Assembly (NCBI GenBank): GCA_002427045.1
Contig: DIPO01000039.1
Span: 3,836 to 20,934 of the forward strand
Direction: 5' to 3'
DNA from: Firmicutes bacterium UBA5486
GTDB lineage: Bacteria > Bacillota > UBA4882 > UBA10575
DNA: 17,099 bases
Shown here: piece after piece, positions 14,054 to 17,099 of the stretch
Position numbering within the stretch: position 1 is the first letter of the stretch
Layout of the letters: each line of letters starts with the position of its first letter
Notes under the pieces: model-generated
What the model saw: only the letters and a program-made list of their open reading frames with translations
Databases searched by the model: none
What the model was told of the DNA's origin: nothing
Position numbers and translations under genes: made by a program

Positions 14054-14185
14054 ATGGAGTCGATTATTGTAACGGCCTGTATCTTGCTATTTTTTACCGG
14101 TTTTTCTTTGTTAAGCCGGAAAGCAGAGAAAGAGCTTGATCAGTATTATGGAGAAAGGTTGAAATCAGTTAAGAAATCCCGTTGA
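14054..14185 (+). CDS. Small single-pass membrane protein upstream of secD (43 aa)
   Basis: The ATG at 14054 is preceded by AAGGAGGAG at 14037-14045, eight bases away, an excellent SD. An in-frame ATG at 14033 overlaps that SD and is less likely. The 43 residues begin MESIIVTACILLFFTGFSLL. This is one hydrophobic helix (about 3-20) followed by a highly charged tail rich in Lys, Arg and Glu. The order of small membrane protein, secD, secF recalls yajC-secD-secF. YajC is about twice as long, however, and carries an RPQ-type motif after its helix that I do not see here. I infer a YajC-position analogue or an unrelated Sec-associated peptide. Function is unknown. Confidence 0.6.
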   Translation: MESIIVTACILLFFTGFSLLSRKAEKELDQYYGERLKSVKKSR

Positions 14186-14284
14186 TTTAAGATTTACATC
14201 TATTATTAAGCGATCTAGGGAAAGAACTTAACCGGTTTTTTTAAAAACGATTACAAATAACAAACAGATAAAGGAGGAATCCTG

Positions 14285-15829
14285 GTGAGACGGGATTTAC
14301 GGTGGAAGGTCTGGCTGATCGTGGGCCTAGTCTGTTTAGTTGCGATTTATGCAGTTGTTCCCATGTTTAGTCCGACTTTAAAACAAAAGTTTTTTAAAGG
14401 ACAAGATCCTTTACGTAGGGGGTTAGATCTTAAAGGGGGCTTAGAAGTAATTCTTGCTCCTGATTACCGGGTGGAAAAACGTGTACTAACTGAAGTTCAG
14501 TTCCACTTGTTGACGGCTATTAATAAATTAGAGATTAAAGAACCCTCTGTTACCTTATTGGGTAAGGCTAATGATAATAATCGGTTTGAAGGTTTAGTAT
14601 TTCAATTTGCTTCACAAGAAGATGCAGAGAGAGTATTACGGGGTAAGGTAATCAAGGAGAAGTTAACCTGGCGTTCTGGCGTTGAAGAAAAAAAATTAAA
14701 AGTTACTACACAGATGTCTCGAACGGAGCCAGGGATTATTAAAGTTCGGATTGAAGAGGATCCAAGTAACTTTCCAGCGGATGCTTTATACCAAGCAAAA
14801 GTAATCATTGCTAATCGAATAAACTCTACCGGTTTGTCAGAGACCGTCGTCCGGTTAGATAAAAGTAAAGATCGGATTGAAGTACAGCTTCCGGGGATAA
14901 AATCGCAAGAGGAAGCTGAGAGATTAATTAAATCTACTGGCCGCTTAAATTTCCGCCTTAATGGTAAGATTGTAATGTTTGGTACGGATCTTGAAGATGC
15001 CCAAGCTGGATTTAATTCAAGTGAAGGGAAAAATGTTATCCACCTGAAGTTTGGCAAAGCTGGTGCTAAACAGTTTGAGAAAATTACAGCTGAGCATGTT
15101 AATGAAATACTTGCTATCTACCTTGATGAGGAAGAATTAATGGCTCCAATCATCTCTGAACCGATTCCAAGTGGAGATGCCCAGATTTCTCTAGGTTCAG
15201 GTGCTACCTTACAGGAAGCAAAAGACTATGCAATCTTAATGAAATCAGGTGCTCTTCCGATTTCTCTCCGTTCAGTATTGGTAACTCAGGTCGCTCCTAC
15301 GCTTGGAACCGAAACTGTACGTTTGAGTCTGATGGCGGGAACCATTGGTATTATTCTGGTTCTTCTCTTTATGCTATTTTTCTATGGCCTAATGGGATTA
15401 GTTGCTGATTTAGCATTACTCATCTATACGCTCCTGGTCATAGGTTCGCTGGTTGTATTCCGTGGAGTCTTAACTTTACCCGGAGTAGCCGGTTTAATCT
15501 TAGGAATTGGGATGGCGGTAGATGCCAATATCATTATCTTCGAGGGGATTAAGGATGAGGTTCGTTCAGGTAAAGGGATGCGTGCGGCGTTGAAAACCGG
15601 CTTTGATCGGGCCTATGTTACTATTTTGGATTCTAATATTACTACTCTGATTATAGCTGCTGTCTTATCCTATTTTGGAACCGGTGCGGTAAAGGGATTT
15701 GCTGTAACGCTAACGATTAGTATTTTAGTAAGTATGTTTTCTGCCCTCGTTGTTTCAAGAACTTTGTTGGAAATTTGGGTAGATAAGTCTCCGGATAAAT
15801 TTCTAACAAAATATACGGTGAGGGGGTGA
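14285..15829 (+). CDS. secD: Protein translocase subunit SecD
   Basis: SecD is a membrane partner of SecYEG. With SecF it uses the proton gradient to pull exported proteins out of the channel. It has 514 residues. The first TM is at about 8-28. The conserved DPLRRGLDLKGG lies at 41-52, then a large extracytoplasmic P1 region to about residue 335. Five more TM segments fill the C-terminal part, including GMAVDANIIIFE at about 409-420, whose Asp is the likely proton-transfer residue. The start is GTG 14285, with AAGGAGG at 14271-14277 as SD. The stop overlaps the region of the secF SD. SecD and SecF are separate genes here, not the fused SecDF of Bacillus. Confidence 0.96.
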   Translation: MRRDLRWKVWLIVGLVCLVAIYAVVPMFSPTLKQKFFKGQDPLRRGLDLKGGLEVILAPDYRVEKRVLTEVQFHLLTAINKLEIKEPSVTLLGKANDNNRFEGLVFQFASQEDAERVLRGKVIKEKLTWRSGVEEKKLKVTTQMSRTEPGIIKVRIEEDPSNFPADALYQAKVIIANRINSTGLSETVVRLDKSKDRIEVQLPGIKSQEEAERLIKSTGRLNFRLNGKIVMFGTDLEDAQAGFNSSEGKNVIHLKFGKAGAKQFEKITAEHVNEILAIYLDEEELMAPIISEPIPSGDAQISLGSGATLQEAKDYAILMKSGALPISLRSVLVTQVAPTLGTETVRLSLMAGTIGIILVLLFMLFFYGLMGLVADLALLIYTLLVIGSLVVFRGVLTLPGVAGLILGIGMAVDANIIIFEGIKDEVRSGKGMRAALKTGFDRAYVTILDSNITTLIIAAVLSYFGTGAVKGFAVTLTISILVSMFSALVVSRTLLEIWVDKSPDKFLTKYTVRG

Positions 15830-15834
15830 AGAAT

Positions 15835-16737
15835 ATGAATTTAATGAAATACAAAAAGTTTTTTATCTCTCTGTTTGTGGCTATTATGGCTTTTAATATA
15901 ATTGTTTGGGCAGTTAAAGGTTTGAATTTTGGGATTGATTTTACGGGTGGTACTAATATTCGTTTCCCTTTAGAGCAAAAGGTTACTTCAACCGAAGTCT
16001 TAGGGGCTTTAGATACTCAGGAATTGCGTGAATTGGATCTGGAGATTGCTCCCCCGCAACCCTATAATTATGTTGATGCTTCTGGCCGGCAAAAATATGG
16101 TGTATTAATTCAGACTAGATTTTTGCATAAAGATGAAGAAGATAAAATCATCAATGCTTTAGAGCAAGCTTTTGGGGAACAAAATGAAGAGTCAGGCCTG
16201 CAAATAAATCAGGTAGAACCGATCATTGGGAAGGAATTACTTTTAAATGCCTGTTATGCAGTGGTGATTTCGTGGATTTTGATTCTGATTTATATTGCCT
16301 TTCGGTTTGAGTTTAAATCCGGAGTTGCTGGTTTGATCGCCTTGATCCATGATGTTTTGTTTATTATCGGAATCTTTGCCTTATTAGGCAAAGAGGTCGA
16401 TTCTAATTTTGTGGCGGCGATTCTTACAGTTATCGGTTATTCGATTAATGATACGATCGTTATTTTCGACCGAATTCGAGAGAATATCCGTTATAAGAAA
16501 AAGGGCGAATCTTTTTATGAGGTAGCAAACTGGGGGATTATTCAAAGCCTGAGACGGACATTAAATACTTCGATTACGACAGTCTTGGCAGTATTAGTAC
16601 TCTATCTGTTTGGTAGCCCTAGCATTAAAGATTTTATGTTTGCTTTACTGATTGGTTTAACAGTGGGCACCTATTCTTCGCTCTTTGTAGCTACTCCAAT
16701 CTGGGCGATCTGGAAAACAGCTGAAGAGAAGAGATAA
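15835..16737 (+). CDS. secF: Protein translocase subunit SecF
   Basis: SecF is the partner of SecD in the same membrane complex. I prefer ATG 15835, with AGGGGGTGA at 15821-15829 as SD, giving 300 residues. A GTG at 15826 overlaps the SD and the secD stop. The first TM is at about 9-28. The FGIDFTGGT motif lies at 32-40, then an extracytoplasmic domain to about 135. Five C-terminal TMs include GYSINDTIVIFDRIREN at 201-217, the family hallmark. The length is normal for a stand-alone SecF. Confidence 0.96.
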   Translation: MNLMKYKKFFISLFVAIMAFNIIVWAVKGLNFGIDFTGGTNIRFPLEQKVTSTEVLGALDTQELRELDLEIAPPQPYNYVDASGRQKYGVLIQTRFLHKDEEDKIINALEQAFGEQNEESGLQINQVEPIIGKELLLNACYAVVISWILILIYIAFRFEFKSGVAGLIALIHDVLFIIGIFALLGKEVDSNFVAAILTVIGYSINDTIVIFDRIRENIRYKKKGESFYEVANWGIIQSLRRTLNTSITTVLAVLVLYLFGSPSIKDFMFALLIGLTVGTYSSLFVATPIWAIWKTAEEKR

Positions 16738-16841
16738 ATCTAGCAACGGTTTAATATGTGAGGGAATTGTTTAATTATCTTAGATTCTATTAAATCAATT
16801 ATGCGGTTCCTTCAAAGCAAGACAGGTTGTTTTGTATAGAA

Positions 16842-16872
16842 AGACCCTTCCTTTTATTGGGGAGGGTTTCTT
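16842..16872 (+). terminator. Intrinsic terminator after secF
   Basis: ACCCTTCC (16844-16851) pairs with GGGAGGGT (16860-16867) with one G-T pair. TTTCTT follows. It lies about 100 nt past the secF stop. Confidence 0.7.
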
Positions 16873-17045
16873 CATATCCTTATTCCAACTTTTTGCTGGA
16901 TAAGCAAACGGAAGAATTTCATGATAAAAGTGAGGCTTACGGCTTTAACTCCCAATTATGCGATTCTTTAAATTATGTATTCCAATAAATAATAGTATAG
17001 TAAGTAATGAAGGAAACTATTGATTAGTGAAGAAATTTATAATCT
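16873..17045. other. AT-rich spacer without a recognisable gene
   Basis: No ORF with a usable SD is present. A short near-direct repeat (CAATTATGCGGTTCCTT at 16796 versus CAATTATGCGATTCTTT at 16953) and a weak hairpin at 16879-16904 are the only patterns seen. Confidence 0.4.
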
Positions 17046-17099
17046 AAGCTTTTTGCGTTGTGTCCTTTTTAAAAGGTCCCAACACAATATATAGTGTTG
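17046..17099. mobile_element. Second, truncated copy of the MITE-like palindromic element
   Basis: The last 54 bases match 8283-8336 at 52 of 54 positions. They include the full left terminal inverted repeat GCTTTTTGCGTTGT and the CCTTTTTAAAAGG inner palindrome. The copy runs off the window end, so its right end and target duplication cannot be seen. Its arm CACAATATAT (17083-17092) is a perfect complement of the right arm ATATATTGTG in the complete copy (8356-8365). Confidence 0.85.

Noticed and set aside
14186..14284. Terminator before secD (AACCGGTTTTTTT)
   Set aside because: No adequate stem precedes the T-run. Readthrough from the small ORF into secD is more likely.

Overview
The window looks like chromosomal DNA from a low-GC, endospore-forming, flagellated member of the Bacillota that has an outer membrane (a diderm firmicute). 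Sporulation genes (spoIID, a spoIIQ-like M23 gene, spoIIID) sit next to mbl and flagellar rod genes, as in spore-forming Bacilli and Clostridia. The flagellar set, however, also includes flgA, flgH and flgI, which build the P and L rings needed only to cross a peptidoglycan layer and an outer membrane. Halanaerobiales, Negativicutes and Limnochordia/Hydrogenispora-like lineages show this combination. The genus cannot be fixed from the sequence alone.

Layout. (1) 142-1377: hflX, a ribosome-associated GTPase. (2) 1452-3909: spoIID, the spoIIQ-like gene and spoIIID. spoIID and spoIIID have matching sigma-E-type promoter candidates with the same 14-nt spacer. (3) 3956-9888: mbl, then flgF, flgG, flgA, flgH, flgI and a short flgJ, all on the + strand. 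flgA-flgH overlap, but flgF/flgG and flgH/flgI are each pushed apart by a structured intergenic insert bounded by direct repeats. (4) 9968-10753: an unidentified five-helix membrane protein, followed by a strong terminator and a 330-base region of ACTCG/CGAGT repeats. (5) 11122-11742: an RsmC/YbxB-type methyltransferase, then tRNA-Pro(TGG) and tRNA-Gly(TCC), each with its own near-consensus sigma-A promoter and sharing a terminator. (6) 12110-13771 on the - strand: a membrane GAF/HD-GYP protein, likely a c-di-GMP phosphodiesterase. (7) 14054-16737: an unlisted 43-residue small membrane protein, then secD and secF behind a consensus promoter. (8) 16738-17099: a terminator and AT-rich spacer, ending inside a second copy of the palindromic repeat found between flgH and flgI.

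How it works together. SpoIID degrades peptidoglycan during engulfment, SpoIIQ forms the forespore half of the intercellular channel, and SpoIIID is the mother-cell transcription switch. Mbl guides side-wall growth. FlgF/FlgG make the rod, FlgJ helps rod assembly, and FlgA/FlgH/FlgI make the rings. HD-GYP could link c-di-GMP to motility, and SecDF drives late protein export.

The most notable non-genic signal is a 118-bp MITE-like element at 8284-8401. It has 14-bp perfect terminal inverted repeats and a 7-bp CTAATAA duplication that contains the flgH stop codon. Removing it restores ordinary tight operon spacing. A second, unrelated insert between flgF and flgG behaves in the same way. I saw no CRISPR array, toxin-antitoxin pair, prophage, defence system or transposase gene.
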